Positions 1 to 8,206 of a DNA stretch of 64,000 nt are shown piece by piece; the stretch's first letter is position 1; the number at the start of each line of letters is the position of its first letter. The DNA is from Phyllobacterium trifolii. Lineage in GTDB: Bacteria; Pseudomonadota; Alphaproteobacteria; Rhizobiales; Rhizobiaceae. The DNA is taken from the NCBI RefSeq assembly GCF_014192095.1, contig NZ_JACHXN010000011.1, forward strand, positions 1-64,000. Direction: 5' to 3'. Made by a program: the position numbers and the translations under genes. The notes below the pieces were generated by a model. It was given only the letters and a program-made list of their open reading frames with translations. It made no database searches and was not told where the DNA came from.

Positions 1-540
1 AAGTGCGTGGCCGGCTTGCCTCCGAGCCTCCTCGGAGAATCGGCGAAACTCTCCGATGAAGCTAAACTGTCCGGCGTGCTTGAAGTTCCCGCGGGCTCGA
101 CGCTTCCGGTCCTATGCTGAAAGAGAGGCCCAACCGTGGGCAGGGCGCCTCTGGAGAGTGGCCGGGCCTCAAGGGGAGCGGGCCTGCGATCATCTCGATG
201 AAGATCTGGCGTCGGGTTATGGTTGCATTCTGCACGTAATGGTCGCTGCCAGCTGGCCGAGCGGCGCGACTAGTTCGGCGGACTCTTGAGAGGCCGTGCG
301 AACCCACCACTTCCCGCATCGTTACAGTTACGTACTTGTTAATTGCCCACCGTAGGATTTCACTGGCCGAAAATAAAATACTCACGATCAAATCAAACGG
401 TACCGTTGCCCACAAGCTCGGGTTCCGTTGGTTCTTGGTCCTGATGTCGGGAAGAACGCTCTCGGCGATTGAATTCTTGTGACGTACCTACATCTTAGAG
501 ATTTTGATGCGTCGAACACATCGCCGTTTTTTTTCATTGA
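1..540. other. No supported gene at left edge
   Basis: I find no reading frame with a convincing start, ribosome site and protein-like composition here. A frame on the plus strand at about 325-480 lacks a start codon and reads faintly like the C-terminal part of an IS91-type transposase, but the resemblance is too weak to call. The stretch is probably degraded or belongs to something beyond the left edge. Confidence 0.4.
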
Positions 541-562
541 AAGCAGAACATAGGAGGAGATC

Positions 563-1063
563 ATGCATTTATTAGTTCGGACTGCCCTGGCAGTTGCTGT
601 CCTTACCGTTCCATGTGAGGCCCAGGATATGTTCAAGAAATATGGCAAGGCGGCCGGTTGGGACATATTTGTTAATGAGAAGACGGGCCCCGGCTGCCTT
701 ATCGCCCGGCAGAACCCCGACGATGGCGCACAGGTGGAGATCGGTATCGATGCAACCGCAGATCTGCGCGGCTATCTGGCGCTTTACTCCAAAAAACCTG
801 AAAAGATTACCGCAGGTGAAAAGCTCTCGGTAGTATTCGACGTCGATGGTGAAAAGTTCACGGGCGTGGCTACCGGCCAGGAGATTGAAGGATTCGACGG
901 TGCAACCGTTCCTTTCAACGACCTTGATTTTATCTATGGCCTTGCCAAGAAGAAGAAACTGACGATCACCGCGAAAGGGCGCAATGAATTAGTGGTTGAC
1001 CTCACCGGTACCGACGCTGCGTTCAAGGCATTGCGCGCTTGTCAAGCCGCTCAGAAGAAGTAG
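563..1063 (+). CDS. Small secreted hypothetical protein
   Basis: This encodes a 166-residue protein of unknown function. The first 20 residues form a signal peptide (hydrophobic core ALAVAVLTV, cleavage likely after CEA), so the mature protein should be periplasmic. The rest is soluble, mostly beta, with two cysteines (in GPGCLIA near residue 50 and ALRACQAA near the end) that could form a disulphide. The start is well supported by AGGAGG six bases before the ATG. The segment around GWDIFVNEKTGPGC recalls small exported proteins common in Hyphomicrobiales, but I cannot name the family. It stands alone and nothing nearby indicates its role. Confidence 0.75.
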   Translation: MHLLVRTALAVAVLTVPCEAQDMFKKYGKAAGWDIFVNEKTGPGCLIARQNPDDGAQVEIGIDATADLRGYLALYSKKPEKITAGEKLSVVFDVDGEKFTGVATGQEIEGFDGATVPFNDLDFIYGLAKKKKLTITAKGRNELVVDLTGTDAAFKALRACQAAQKK

Positions 1064-1139
1064 CGGCGTCCGTCTGAAGGGAGAAGAGGAGCGGGTCAAA
1101 GCTTCCTGCTTCAGTTTATGTCGATTCCGCATCTTTACA

Positions 1140-1399
1140 TCACGTTGCGGAGTACATGGAGTACATCGCTCCGTACGGCAACGACATACCCGAAATCACG
1201 CCAACGGCCTTGGAAGCGCTGCGCCGCGTCAAGGACAGATTGTCGGCAATCTCGATAATGGCCGACAGTATTTCGTCTCTGTGCCCGCCACATCCGAGGC
1301 TTGGCCAATAAGTTCTATCAGTTTGTCCTCAATCACCAACTGACATGCATCAAAGCGCCCGGGATGATTTCTAGAATAGTGTGGTCGCGGAATTGGCAT
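1140..1399 (-). pseudogene. Small gene broken by one-base frameshift
   Basis: On the minus strand GAGGAG lies 9 bases before ATG 1399. The frame reads about 42 protein-like residues (MPIPRPHYSRNHPGRFDACQ onward) to SDVAG, then turns into TETKYCRPLS and stops at 1229. Adding one G to the GGG run at about 1273-1276 restores HRDEILSAIIEIADNLSLTR and a stop at 1140, giving roughly 86 residues. The restored protein resembles small cytoplasmic hypothetical proteins seen in rhizobia. Function is unknown. The break is inferred from reading-frame quality, so either a true pseudogene or a sequencing error is possible. As written, only a 56-residue product is encoded. Confidence 0.6.
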
Positions 1400-1554
1400 G
1401 ATATCTTTCTCCTCAAAGGCTAACTCATTTCATCGGACACCACCTTTGCAGCGTATCAGCCGGCTCGCTCTATTCAGTGAGCTCTGCCTGCTATGCTGCC
1501 AACGGCGAGGTTAATGAGCATATACGCGTTAGGCCCATTGATTTTTACGGGTAG

Positions 1555-1568
1555 GTCTTTAGTCCGAT
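1555..1568 (+). promoter_or_regulatory. Possible half-conserved dyad site
   Basis: GTCTTTAGTCCGAT matches 12 of 14 bases of the GACTTTGGTCCGAT core found at 5368-5381. It lies about 80 bp before the Gly/Asn-rich secreted gene that starts at 1647. It lacks the CATAAG box that follows the other copies, so it may be a weak or diverged copy or a chance match. Confidence 0.3.
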
Positions 1569-1646
1569 TTCTCTTTCCCCGAAGAGGCCTATCTTTGGAC
1601 TGTTGGTCCGGCTCTGTCGGCATGTAATTTATTGAGGAGGTGGATA

Positions 1647-2162
1647 ATGGTTCAATTTAAAGTTGGTCTCGTCGCAGCAGCGTGTCTTGGTTTGTTTTTT
1701 GCCGGCGCAATATGTGCAACCACCGATCAGTTCAATCCCGTAGGTTCGGCCCTTGCCAAAAACGGCGGCGGCAATGGTGGTGGGAACGGCAATGGCGGTG
1801 GAAACGGGAACAACGGTGGAAGCCATGGCAAGTCGTCCGACCGCGGCAATTCTGTAAATGCCCACGACAAAGCCAAAGTCGAGAAATCATCTCTGGACAC
1901 TGACGACGACAAAACTGGATTGGGTCCGCTGAACGCTGCGCATGCATCTGCACGGGCAAGGGAACGGGCCGCACCGAACTCTTCCGTAGGCAAGATTGCA
2001 ACCTACGAGCGCAGCCGGGAGGAGGCATTGGCGCTGACTGACCCTGCGCTACAGGAGCAGGCGCTTGACGATGCGGTTGCACAGCTTGAAACGGCCTTTG
2101 GCCGCACGCTCACCCCAGCGCAGGTCGATCGCATTGATGCATTGCTGGATGCGCGCCAATAA
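1647..2162 (+). CDS. Exported Gly/Asn-rich repeat protein
   Basis: The product is 171 residues. ATG 1647 is preferred over the in-frame TTG 15 bases upstream because GAGGAGG sits just before the ATG. Residues 1-38 form a signal peptide (GLVAAACLGLFFAGAICA) ending near ALAK. A low-complexity block of GGGN and NGGN units follows (about 39-65), then a charged linker, then a helical C-terminal domain (about 125-171) with the pattern ALTDPALQEQALDDAVAQLE. The function is not known; such proteins are exported and may sit in the cell wall space or matrix. A second protein with the same signal-plus-GGGNGGG layout is encoded at 4684-5181, on the other side of a two-component system. A terminator follows at 2197. 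Confidence 0.75.
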   Translation: MVQFKVGLVAAACLGLFFAGAICATTDQFNPVGSALAKNGGGNGGGNGNGGGNGNNGGSHGKSSDRGNSVNAHDKAKVEKSSLDTDDDKTGLGPLNAAHASARARERAAPNSSVGKIATYERSREEALALTDPALQEQALDDAVAQLETAFGRTLTPAQVDRIDALLDARQ

Positions 2163-2196
2163 GATCTTATTGAACCTATATCTGCGGTAATCTTTC

Positions 2197-2223
2197 AACA
2201 GCGGCCTTCGGGTCGCTGTTTTC
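2197..2223 (+). terminator. Intrinsic terminator with UUCG loop
   Basis: AACAGCGGCC and GGTCGCTGTT form a 10-bp stem (one G-T wobble) around a TTCG tetraloop, ending in TTT. It closes the transcript of the Gly/Asn-rich protein gene 35 bases upstream. Confidence 0.8.
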
Positions 2224-2599
2224 ACGGGCAGCTAACACGGCGTCATGTTGGGAGGAATTCCAAATCTTCAGAAGTCGCGGAGTAGCCGAACATCGGGATG
2301 AATCTGGATTCAAGTTTTGATTGCGTGAGGAAGTTTCTTGGGGGTAGACATTGCGCCGGGTCTCCTGGCTCGTGCATAATTGCACGATGACAGACATTGC
2401 GGTAACGGTGACCACGGCAACATATCACCGTAGAAACGAAAAACGGTGGCTCGCGACCGCTTTGGGCAGACCAAGTGCTACGACCGCACAGGCACCCAGA
2501 ATGGAGATAAACAATGAAAGCATCGGGGTATCGGTGCCTACGTAACGTTCGAATATTGCCTCGATCAAATGGCTTTGGACCAACGCACCGTACACAGCC
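2224..2599. other. Intergenic, no gene seen
   Basis: This spacer separates the terminator from the histidine kinase gene. Short open frames on both strands lack ribosome sites and protein-like composition. It presumably carries the kinase promoter, but I could not pick out convincing -35 and -10 boxes. Confidence 0.4.
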
Positions 2600-3991
2600 A
2601 TGAATCTGCTGACCCGCTGGAATTCCCAGTCTCTTGCGAGGCAGTTTCTGCTCATTGGAGGGTTAGTCTCGGTGGGCGCGATGATTTTGATTGGCGCTTT
2701 TGTGGCGGGTCTGATTGAAGCTGCCGTCACTCGTAATTCGGCGGCGGCGACCGCTTTGTACGTGGACAGCGTTATCGCGCCCATTCTTCCCGACATGCAA
2801 ACCAATCAGATGCTCGACGAGACGGTTACGCATGCGTTGGATGAGACGTTGGGACAGGGGGCGTTGGCTAGCAGGCTAATGTCTTTCAGGCTCTGGCGAA
2901 GCGACGGACTGGTTCTCTATTCCAACGACAAGAAGCTTATGGGCAAGCGCTTTGCCGTCAGCGATGACCTGAAGACAGCGTTTGCTGGCAAGATGGTCGC
3001 TAATTTTAACAACGTTGACGATGTGGAAAGCGAAGCTGAGCGGGCGAGCGGCAAGCCACTTCTGGAGATTTATAATCCGGTCCTCCAACCTTGGTCGGGC
3101 AAAGTGGTCGCCGTATCGGAATTTTATGAGATAGCTGACGAATTTCAGCACAGTTTGGATCAGGCGCGCCTGCGCAGCTGGCTTGCTGTCGCCTTCTTTA
3201 CACTGGCTTTTTTTCTGGTCTTGTCAGTTATCGTGTTTCGTGGAAGCAAGACCATCGACGACCAACGTCGGGACCTAAAGCAACGGGTGAGCGAACTTTC
3301 CGACCTGCTCCTGCAGAACAAGACGTTGCATGCGCGCGTCCAACGTGCCTCTCAACGCGCTGCGGCACTGAACGAAAGCTATCTCAGGCGCATAGGGGCG
3401 GATATTCATGACGGCCCCGCACAACTCATGGCGTTCGCTGCGCTTAGGTTGGACAGCGATGTCCTGGTTAATCCTGCTGTCTCGGAAGCAACGCGTGAGG
3501 GCGAAGTGATGGCGATAAAGGAAAGCCTGGACGAGGCAATGCGTGAAATCAGGAACATCTGCGACGGCCTTGTGCTGCCACATATAGAGGCGGCCGATTT
3601 GCCGGAAATCATCCAGCGGGCGGTTAAAGCCCACGAGTATCGTACCGGGTCGAGCGTTGATTTATCGATGTCAGGCACCCCGGCGCAGCTCGAACCTTCG
3701 GCAAAAATTTGCATTTATCGCTTTATACAAGAAGCTTTGAATAATGGATTCCAGCATGGCGGAGGCATTGAACAACGGGTTGTGGAAACTTTGCGAGGCG
3801 AACGCGTTGTAGTCGAGGTCTCTGACAGCGGGCCGGGATTCGATCCAGCCACTGTCGGTCGTACCGGTATCGGACTTGCCGGGCTAAGAGATCGAGTGGA
3901 AAGTCTTGGGGGCCATTTTACAATAGAGTCTTCGTCACGGGGGACTAGGGTACGGATGTCACTGAATTTGGACGGACTGGAGCAGGCGTAA
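2600..3991 (+). CDS. Sensor histidine kinase, NarL/DegS class
   Basis: This 463-residue inner-membrane sensor kinase autophosphorylates on histidine and passes the phosphate to its regulator. Residues about 15-40 are the first membrane segment, 40-192 a periplasmic sensor region, and 193-213 (WLAVAFFTLAFFLVLSVIVF) the second. A coiled coil at 220-262 leads to the HisKA_3-type box RRIGADIHDGPAQL, with His270 as phosphoacceptor. The ATPase domain shows the N box EALNNGFQHGG (about 378-388), the D box DSGPGF and the G box RTGIGLAGLRDRVESLGG. The stop overlaps the start of the response regulator gene by one base, so the two are translationally coupled. The signal sensed is unknown. No clear ribosome site precedes ATG 2600, so the exact start is less sure than the domain call. 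Confidence 0.92.
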   Translation: MNLLTRWNSQSLARQFLLIGGLVSVGAMILIGAFVAGLIEAAVTRNSAAATALYVDSVIAPILPDMQTNQMLDETVTHALDETLGQGALASRLMSFRLWRSDGLVLYSNDKKLMGKRFAVSDDLKTAFAGKMVANFNNVDDVESEAERASGKPLLEIYNPVLQPWSGKVVAVSEFYEIADEFQHSLDQARLRSWLAVAFFTLAFFLVLSVIVFRGSKTIDDQRRDLKQRVSELSDLLLQNKTLHARVQRASQRAAALNESYLRRIGADIHDGPAQLMAFAALRLDSDVLVNPAVSEATREGEVMAIKESLDEAMREIRNICDGLVLPHIEAADLPEIIQRAVKAHEYRTGSSVDLSMSGTPAQLEPSAKICIYRFIQEALNNGFQHGGGIEQRVVETLRGERVVVEVSDSGPGFDPATVGRTGIGLAGLRDRVESLGGHFTIESSSRGTRVRMSLNLDGLEQA

Positions 3992-4647
3992 TGACTGGAC
4001 TAAGTATTGCAGTGATCGACGATCATCCGTTATTCAGGGAGGGGGTCAGGCGCAGCCTCGGTGAAATCAACGGCTTCCAGATCGTTGGAGAAGGCTGCAC
4101 GAAGGAGGACGCGATCCGGATTGCCCATGATCACCGCCCGGACGTTATTCTAATGGACATCTCTATGCCCGGCGGTGGTCTAGACGCGATCTCTCCGATC
4201 CTCGACCATTTCCCCGACCAAAAGATCATCATGCTGACTGTGTCAGAGAGGAGTGACGATGTGACGAAGGCTCTGAACAGCGGCGCGAAAGCATATGTCC
4301 TCAAAGGCGTCGGCTCACGGGCGCTGGCCGAAATAATCCGAGCTGTCGCCTCTGGCGAGGGTTACGTTTCTCCGGCCCTATCGGCCCGGATGCTATCGGA
4401 TCTGTCATCCATCTCCAATGCGTCCAATAAGACTGATCTGATCTCCGAACTCTCCAGTCGCGAGTATGAGGTCCTGGATCTTGCCGCGGCCGGTTTGAGC
4501 AACAAGCGGATTGCGCTGAAGCTCGACATTCACGAAAAAACTGTGAAGCACCATATGGGACGCATATTTGCGAAACTAAACGTCACAAACAGGACGGAAG
4601 CCGCGATGGCCCTGCGTGACGCTGGTCACGATATCCGCTTGGGATAA
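3991..4647 (+). CDS. Response regulator, NarL/LuxR family
   Basis: The 218-residue protein has an N-terminal receiver domain (1-120) with the acidic pair in VIDDHP, phosphoacceptor Asp56 in ILMDISMP, and Lys near 105 in AYVLKG. A C-terminal LuxR/GerE helix-turn-helix follows (about 150-212: LSSREYEVLDLAAAGLSNKR then TVKHHMGRIFAKL). It is a DNA-binding transcription factor driven by the kinase encoded immediately upstream (TAATG overlap). LuxR-type domains bind 18-20 bp dyads. The dyads at 5368, 5484 and 11793 have that size and shape and lie before nearby envelope genes, which makes them plausible targets. That link is inference. Confidence 0.93.
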   Translation: MTGLSIAVIDDHPLFREGVRRSLGEINGFQIVGEGCTKEDAIRIAHDHRPDVILMDISMPGGGLDAISPILDHFPDQKIIMLTVSERSDDVTKALNSGAKAYVLKGVGSRALAEIIRAVASGEGYVSPALSARMLSDLSSISNASNKTDLISELSSREYEVLDLAAAGLSNKRIALKLDIHEKTVKHHMGRIFAKLNVTNRTEAAMALRDAGHDIRLG

Positions 4648-4683
4648 TTGGTCATTGCATGGCGCACTCAGCGTGCAAAACGA

Positions 4684-5181
4684 TCAGCGGGCGAACGACT
4701 GTAATCTCGATTGATCAGAAATTGTTGCTGTGCGGTTAATGATGGTGCGCCCCCTCGCGTCCTTCATTGTGTAGCGCCCGGCCTCAATCCTTTCGCTCAT
4801 TCCATTCTTGTGACGAACTTCAATCGAAGAGTCATCAACTTCCACGTTTTCGCGGGTAGCGGGTTTGGATTGATTGACTGTAGTGCCCTTTTCATCGCCG
4901 CTCTGGCCCGCATTGTCGTTTTTCCCGTCCTTGCCGTTGTTACCCTTCCCGTTTCCCCCGCCGCTATTTCCACTGTCGCCGCCGTTGCTATTGCCTCCGC
5001 CCTTGCCGCCTCCATTACCGCCACCCTTGCCGCCGCCATTGCCTCCATCTTTTGCCCACGCCGCTTGTGCGTGCAAACTCAGAGATTGACCATCAAAGGT
5101 GATTTCAAAGGGCGTTGCCACCAATGCCGCCGCTACGAAAGCGCTACAAAGGACGCGAGCCAGTCCAAAACGGGTATGCAT
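4684..5181 (-). CDS. Exported Gly/Asn/Lys-rich repeat protein
   Basis: The product is 165 residues. ATG 5181 is chosen because AGGAGG lies 5 bases before it; the frame is open 13 codons further up without a ribosome site. A signal peptide (LARVLCSAFVAAALVATPF and on to about residue 43, HAQAAWAK) precedes DGGNGGGKGGGNGGGKGGGN and further Gly/Asn/Lys repeats (about 44-85). A charged linker and a C-terminal beta-like segment (SERIEAGRYTMKDARGRTII) follow. The design matches the protein encoded at 1647-2162, although the C-termini differ. It converges on the response regulator gene, with only 36 bp between. The function is unknown; an exported structural or matrix-associated role is a guess from the exopolysaccharide genes next door. 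Confidence 0.75.
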   Translation of the reverse strand: MHTRFGLARVLCSAFVAAALVATPFEITFDGQSLSLHAQAAWAKDGGNGGGKGGGNGGGKGGGNSNGGDSGNSGGGNGKGNNGKDGKNDNAGQSGDEKGTTVNQSKPATRENVEVDDSSIEVRHKNGMSERIEAGRYTMKDARGRTIINRTATISDQSRLQSFAR

Positions 5182-5367
5182 AGTGCCTCCTAGAAGTTCT
5201 GTCCTCATAACAGAACGCAAGACAAAGGGAAGGTTTGGTCTCTGTTGCGGCTCAAAGCAACTGCAGTCACAGAAGTGGCGGGCCTCAAGAGGGCTTCCCC
5301 GAATTTGGCATGTCGCGTTCGCGTGTCAACATACCTTCCATACCAAACGATCGCCTCGCGGTATTCC

Positions 5368-5399
5368 GACTTTGGTCCGATCATCGATTGTCATAAGAC
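5368..5399 (+). promoter_or_regulatory. Dyad plus CATAAG element, copy A
   Basis: GAC-TTTG-GTC with flanking CGAT is followed 10 bases later by CATAAGAC. The same arrangement occurs at 5484 and 11793. It could be an operator with a -10-like CATAAG box. It lies about 190 bp before the Gly-rich gene (minus strand) and 300 bp before exoY. Confidence 0.45.
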
Positions 5400-5483
5400 T
5401 CATCCTTCGCTGGTCTGAAGTCCGAGAGGAACGCGACCGCCCTTAGGGTCCATCGAGCCGAGCCTCTTTATTGCTGAACAGCA

Positions 5484-5520
5484 ATCAGACTTTGGTCTGA
5501 TCTCGGGCTTGGCATAAGTC
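5484..5520 (+). promoter_or_regulatory. Dyad plus CATAAG element, copy B
   Basis: ATCAGAC-TTTG-GTCTGAT is a perfect 7-bp dyad (5484-5501), followed 11 bases later by CATAAGTC (5513-5520). CATAAG could serve as a -10 box for exoY, whose likely start codon is about 150 bp downstream. The 18-bp dyad is the size bound by LuxR-type regulators. Confidence 0.5.
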
Positions 5521-5669
5521 CGACGCTTCCTAGGGCTGAAGCCCAACGGAGGAACGAAGTCGCCAGTCCTGGGTTGGCGTGGGGAATTGCCGCGCCTATG
5601 AAGAGTTGGTTTAGCCATCCAAAACACGAAACGAGCCAGCTTCTTGAGAACCACTCGAAAGGACTTCTT

Positions 5670-6329
5670 GTGACGACGAAAACAATTCGAGAATCCGAAG
5701 AACTTGAAAAACTTCCAATTGGAGGGCTCTTGAAACGATCGTTCGATGTGCTCGCTGCGATCCTTGCCCTCATCCTGCTCAGCCCGCTGTTTATACTGCT
5801 CTCCTGTCTGGTTAAGTTGTCTGATGGTGGACCTGTTCTCTATGGCCATCGCCGCGTCGGGCGTGGCGGGAATGCGTTCTATTGCCTCAAATTTCGTACC
5901 ATGGTTACAGACGGTGATGCCGTCCTTGAAGCCCATTTCGCTGCAAATCCGGAGGCACACGCAGAATGGTTGGCGGCGCGAAAGCTGCAGGTCGATCCAC
6001 GCGTCACCACACTCGGCATCGTGTTGCGGAAATTGAGCCTCGACGAATTACCTCAACTGGTAAACATTCTTCGCGGCGAGATGAGTCTGGTGGGGCCGCG
6101 TCCTGTAGTGAGGGATGAGATCGAGCTCTATGGTTCCGCCGCAACCTACTATTTCAAATCGCGCCCGGGCCTGACTGGCGCGTGGCAAATCAGCGGACGC
6201 AATGATGTCAATTATGACGAACGGATAGCTTTCGATAAGCATTACGTTGAAAACTGGTCCTTTCAGAAGGATATCATAATCATTCTCAAGACCATTCCCG
6301 CCGTATGTGCGTCTCGCGGATCGTATTAA
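5670..6329 (+). CDS. exoY: ExoY-like undecaprenyl-P sugar transferase
   Basis: This membrane enzyme starts exopolysaccharide repeat units by moving a hexose-1-phosphate (galactose-1-phosphate in the succinoglycan pathway) onto undecaprenyl phosphate. GTG 5670 is chosen because AAAGGA lies 6 bases upstream; it gives 219 residues, close to the 226 of Sinorhizobium ExoY. ATG 5598 and TTG 5574 are open alternatives. Near the N-terminus is PIGGLLKRSFDVL and one membrane segment (AAILALILLSPLFILLSCLV). The family motifs are KFRTMV, LRKLSLDELPQLVNILRGEM, VGPRP and RPGLTGAWQISGRNDV. The C-terminus ends KTIPAVCASRGSY, close to the ExoY tail. It converges on an operon for glycosyltransferases and an exporter, which probably extend and export the same polymer. 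Confidence 0.88.
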   Translation: MTTKTIRESEELEKLPIGGLLKRSFDVLAAILALILLSPLFILLSCLVKLSDGGPVLYGHRRVGRGGNAFYCLKFRTMVTDGDAVLEAHFAANPEAHAEWLAARKLQVDPRVTTLGIVLRKLSLDELPQLVNILRGEMSLVGPRPVVRDEIELYGSAATYYFKSRPGLTGAWQISGRNDVNYDERIAFDKHYVENWSFQKDIIIILKTIPAVCASRGSY

Positions 6330-6420
6330 AACAGCTTGGTGGGCCGGATAGAATCGAGTGTCAGCGCGCACCGCAAAGGGAAACGATTCCGCCAAAGAAA
6401 AAGACAGTGCGTTGAGTTCG

Positions 6421-8202
6421 TCAGGCGTTTTTGTGCTCGTAGAGTTGGTCCATACTCAATGAGGCTACTTCGGCAAATCGAGCCTGGCTCTTCACGTGAC
6501 CGCCACTGAGGATCACAACATCATCGCAAAATGCAATCGTGCTCCGATGATGACTGATCACGATCGTTGTACGCCGTCCTGCCCTCGATTTAAGCGTCTC
6601 GACGATCGCCGCTTCCGAGAGACCATCCACAGCGTTTGTGGCTTCGTCCAGAATCAGGATGTCGGGATCGCGCACCATTGCTCTTGCCAGTGCAATGCGT
6701 TGCCGCTGTCCGGCCGACAGATTGACACCCCTGTAGCCAACGATCGTTTGATATCCATAAGGCAGGTTTTCTATAAACTCGTGTGCCTCGGCCAATTTTG
6801 CAGCGCCCTCCGCTTCGGCGGCTGTCGCTAGGTCTTGCCCGTAGGTGATGTTCTCCAAAATCGTGCCATCCACAAGTTCCAGATCCTGGCTGGCCAATGC
6901 AATCTGGCTTCGCCATTGGATCGGGTCGATCTGGCTCAAGGGCACGCCATCAACGATGATATCCCCCTCATCCGGATCCACAAATCTGCAGAGAAGGTTC
7001 ACTACAGTGGTTTTGCCGGCACCTGATCGACCGATGATTGCTGTCGAGCAGCCGCTGCGGATTTCGAATGTCGCGGAATGCAACACCGCGGCGCGGGAAC
7101 CTGAACCAGGGTATTTAAAGGTCACGCCGTCGAACTGCATCCGTTGACGCAAGCCTTGGGCCGGCTGCGCGCCTGCTGGAGGCTTCGGCTTGTCCGACGA
7201 ATCCAGCAACCATCTCACTTCTTCCAGTGACCCGCTCCAACCCTGGATCTGACTCCACGACAATTGCAGGGCACGCATATGCGGCTGCAGCCGGTAGAGC
7301 AGGACGATGAATGCGACGATAACCGGAAAACTCACGTTCACGAACCAGGCAACCACGACCACTGCCAAGAACAGCATCGCATGCAGGACCTCGGTCAGCG
7401 GCGGTAGTGCCCCCTGCCGGGTTTGGAGGACAAAGCCAGCCCGGCGAACGGCGTCGGATGCTTTGTCGAAAACCGCCTTTTCACGCCGCTCCTGCCCAAA
7501 GATACGGATCAGCCGGCCGGCATGTACGAGGTGGAGCATTCTTGATGCAAGTTCGCTATTGAGCGAGGTGACACTACGGCTCGGGTCTTTCAAACTGGCC
7601 GAAAGAATGGCGTGCGCCAGTTGGACCAGCGCCAAACCCAGCGCCACGAACAGTGTCATCGGCCAGGACAGAAGCAGAAGGAACCCCAATAGAATGATCG
7701 CGGCCGACGCGCTCACAATCGACGCGAGGACGGTCTGGATGGCATCCGAAGCCCGCCACGACTCATTGGAGATGATATTCAGCAATCGCCCCGGGCTCTG
7801 TTGCAGGAAGAACGGGTATCCTATGCTCAGGAGTTGCTGTGAGAGCGCGCTTCGAATGGAGTGGCTGGCTTTACCGTAGATGTATGTCGTGAGCACGGTG
7901 TTTGAGAATGCCAAAACGTTCTTCAGCGTGATCAAGGCGAGGACAATGACCGCGATTACAACGAGTCGTTCTCCATCATCCAATCCCGATCCGACTTGTT
8001 GGAAGACAGCAGAGAGGCCGCCCATTCCCGCGTCATTCTCATGACCGGCAATGATGCTCAGCATGGGGATGACGAGGCCGATACCGGCGCCTTCAAGCGC
8101 AGCGCTGCTCAGGCCGAGGATGACCACAGCGGAAAGCAGGGGCAATTGGCGCCCCAGCGCGTCTCGGAGCATCTGCGTGCTTGGCAATACGAATTGCAAC
8201 AT
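6421..8202 (-). CDS. ABC exporter, fused membrane and ATPase domains
   Basis: This 593-residue half-transporter works as an inner-membrane dimer. Six membrane helices fill residues about 20-320. The ATPase domain carries Walker A GRSGAGKTT (about 388-396), the signature LSAGQRQRIALARAM, Walker B ILILDEAT and a switch histidine in VISHHRS. The layout is that of MsbA and of exporters for lipid-linked sugars or polysaccharide. It is the last gene of a tight minus-strand operon (acyltransferase, two glycosyltransferases, exporter; gaps of 13, 6 and 4 bp). An exported glycan or glycolipid made by those enzymes is therefore the likely substrate. The exact substrate cannot be read from the sequence. 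Confidence 0.9.
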   Translation of the reverse strand: MLQFVLPSTQMLRDALGRQLPLLSAVVILGLSSAALEGAGIGLVIPMLSIIAGHENDAGMGGLSAVFQQVGSGLDDGERLVVIAVIVLALITLKNVLAFSNTVLTTYIYGKASHSIRSALSQQLLSIGYPFFLQQSPGRLLNIISNESWRASDAIQTVLASIVSASAAIILLGFLLLLSWPMTLFVALGLALVQLAHAILSASLKDPSRSVTSLNSELASRMLHLVHAGRLIRIFGQERREKAVFDKASDAVRRAGFVLQTRQGALPPLTEVLHAMLFLAVVVVAWFVNVSFPVIVAFIVLLYRLQPHMRALQLSWSQIQGWSGSLEEVRWLLDSSDKPKPPAGAQPAQGLRQRMQFDGVTFKYPGSGSRAAVLHSATFEIRSGCSTAIIGRSGAGKTTVVNLLCRFVDPDEGDIIVDGVPLSQIDPIQWRSQIALASQDLELVDGTILENITYGQDLATAAEAEGAAKLAEAHEFIENLPYGYQTIVGYRGVNLSAGQRQRIALARAMVRDPDILILDEATNAVDGLSEAAIVETLKSRAGRRTTIVISHHRSTIAFCDDVVILSGGHVKSQARFAEVASLSMDQLYEHKNA

Positions 8203-8206
8203 GATG

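Larger units (their letters stand above)
5367..5556 (+). repeat. Diverged tandem duplication with dyads
   Basis: Two copies of a roughly 65-bp block lie 120-123 bp apart. Each carries, in order, GACTTTGGTC(C/T)GAT, 10-11 other bases, CATAAG, CTGAAG and AGGAACG (copy 1 positions 5368, 5392, 5415, 5427; copy 2 positions 5488, 5513, 5536, 5550). The block sits between the divergent genes for the Gly-rich protein and ExoY. The order and spacing of short conserved words is what a duplicated promoter-leader would show. Confidence 0.6.

Noticed and set aside
62-415. 117-codon minus-strand frame at the left edge
   Set aside because: It has no ribosome site, composition is not protein-like, and nothing recognisable is encoded.
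325-480. Plus-strand frame faintly like an IS91-type transposase end
   Set aside because: It has no start codon, no terminal repeats and only a weak resemblance over about 25 residues.
4711-5193. Plus-strand frames with Pro/Ala-rich text opposite the Gly-rich gene
   Set aside because: They are the complement of Gly/Asn repeats; the minus-strand gene has the ribosome site and signal peptide.
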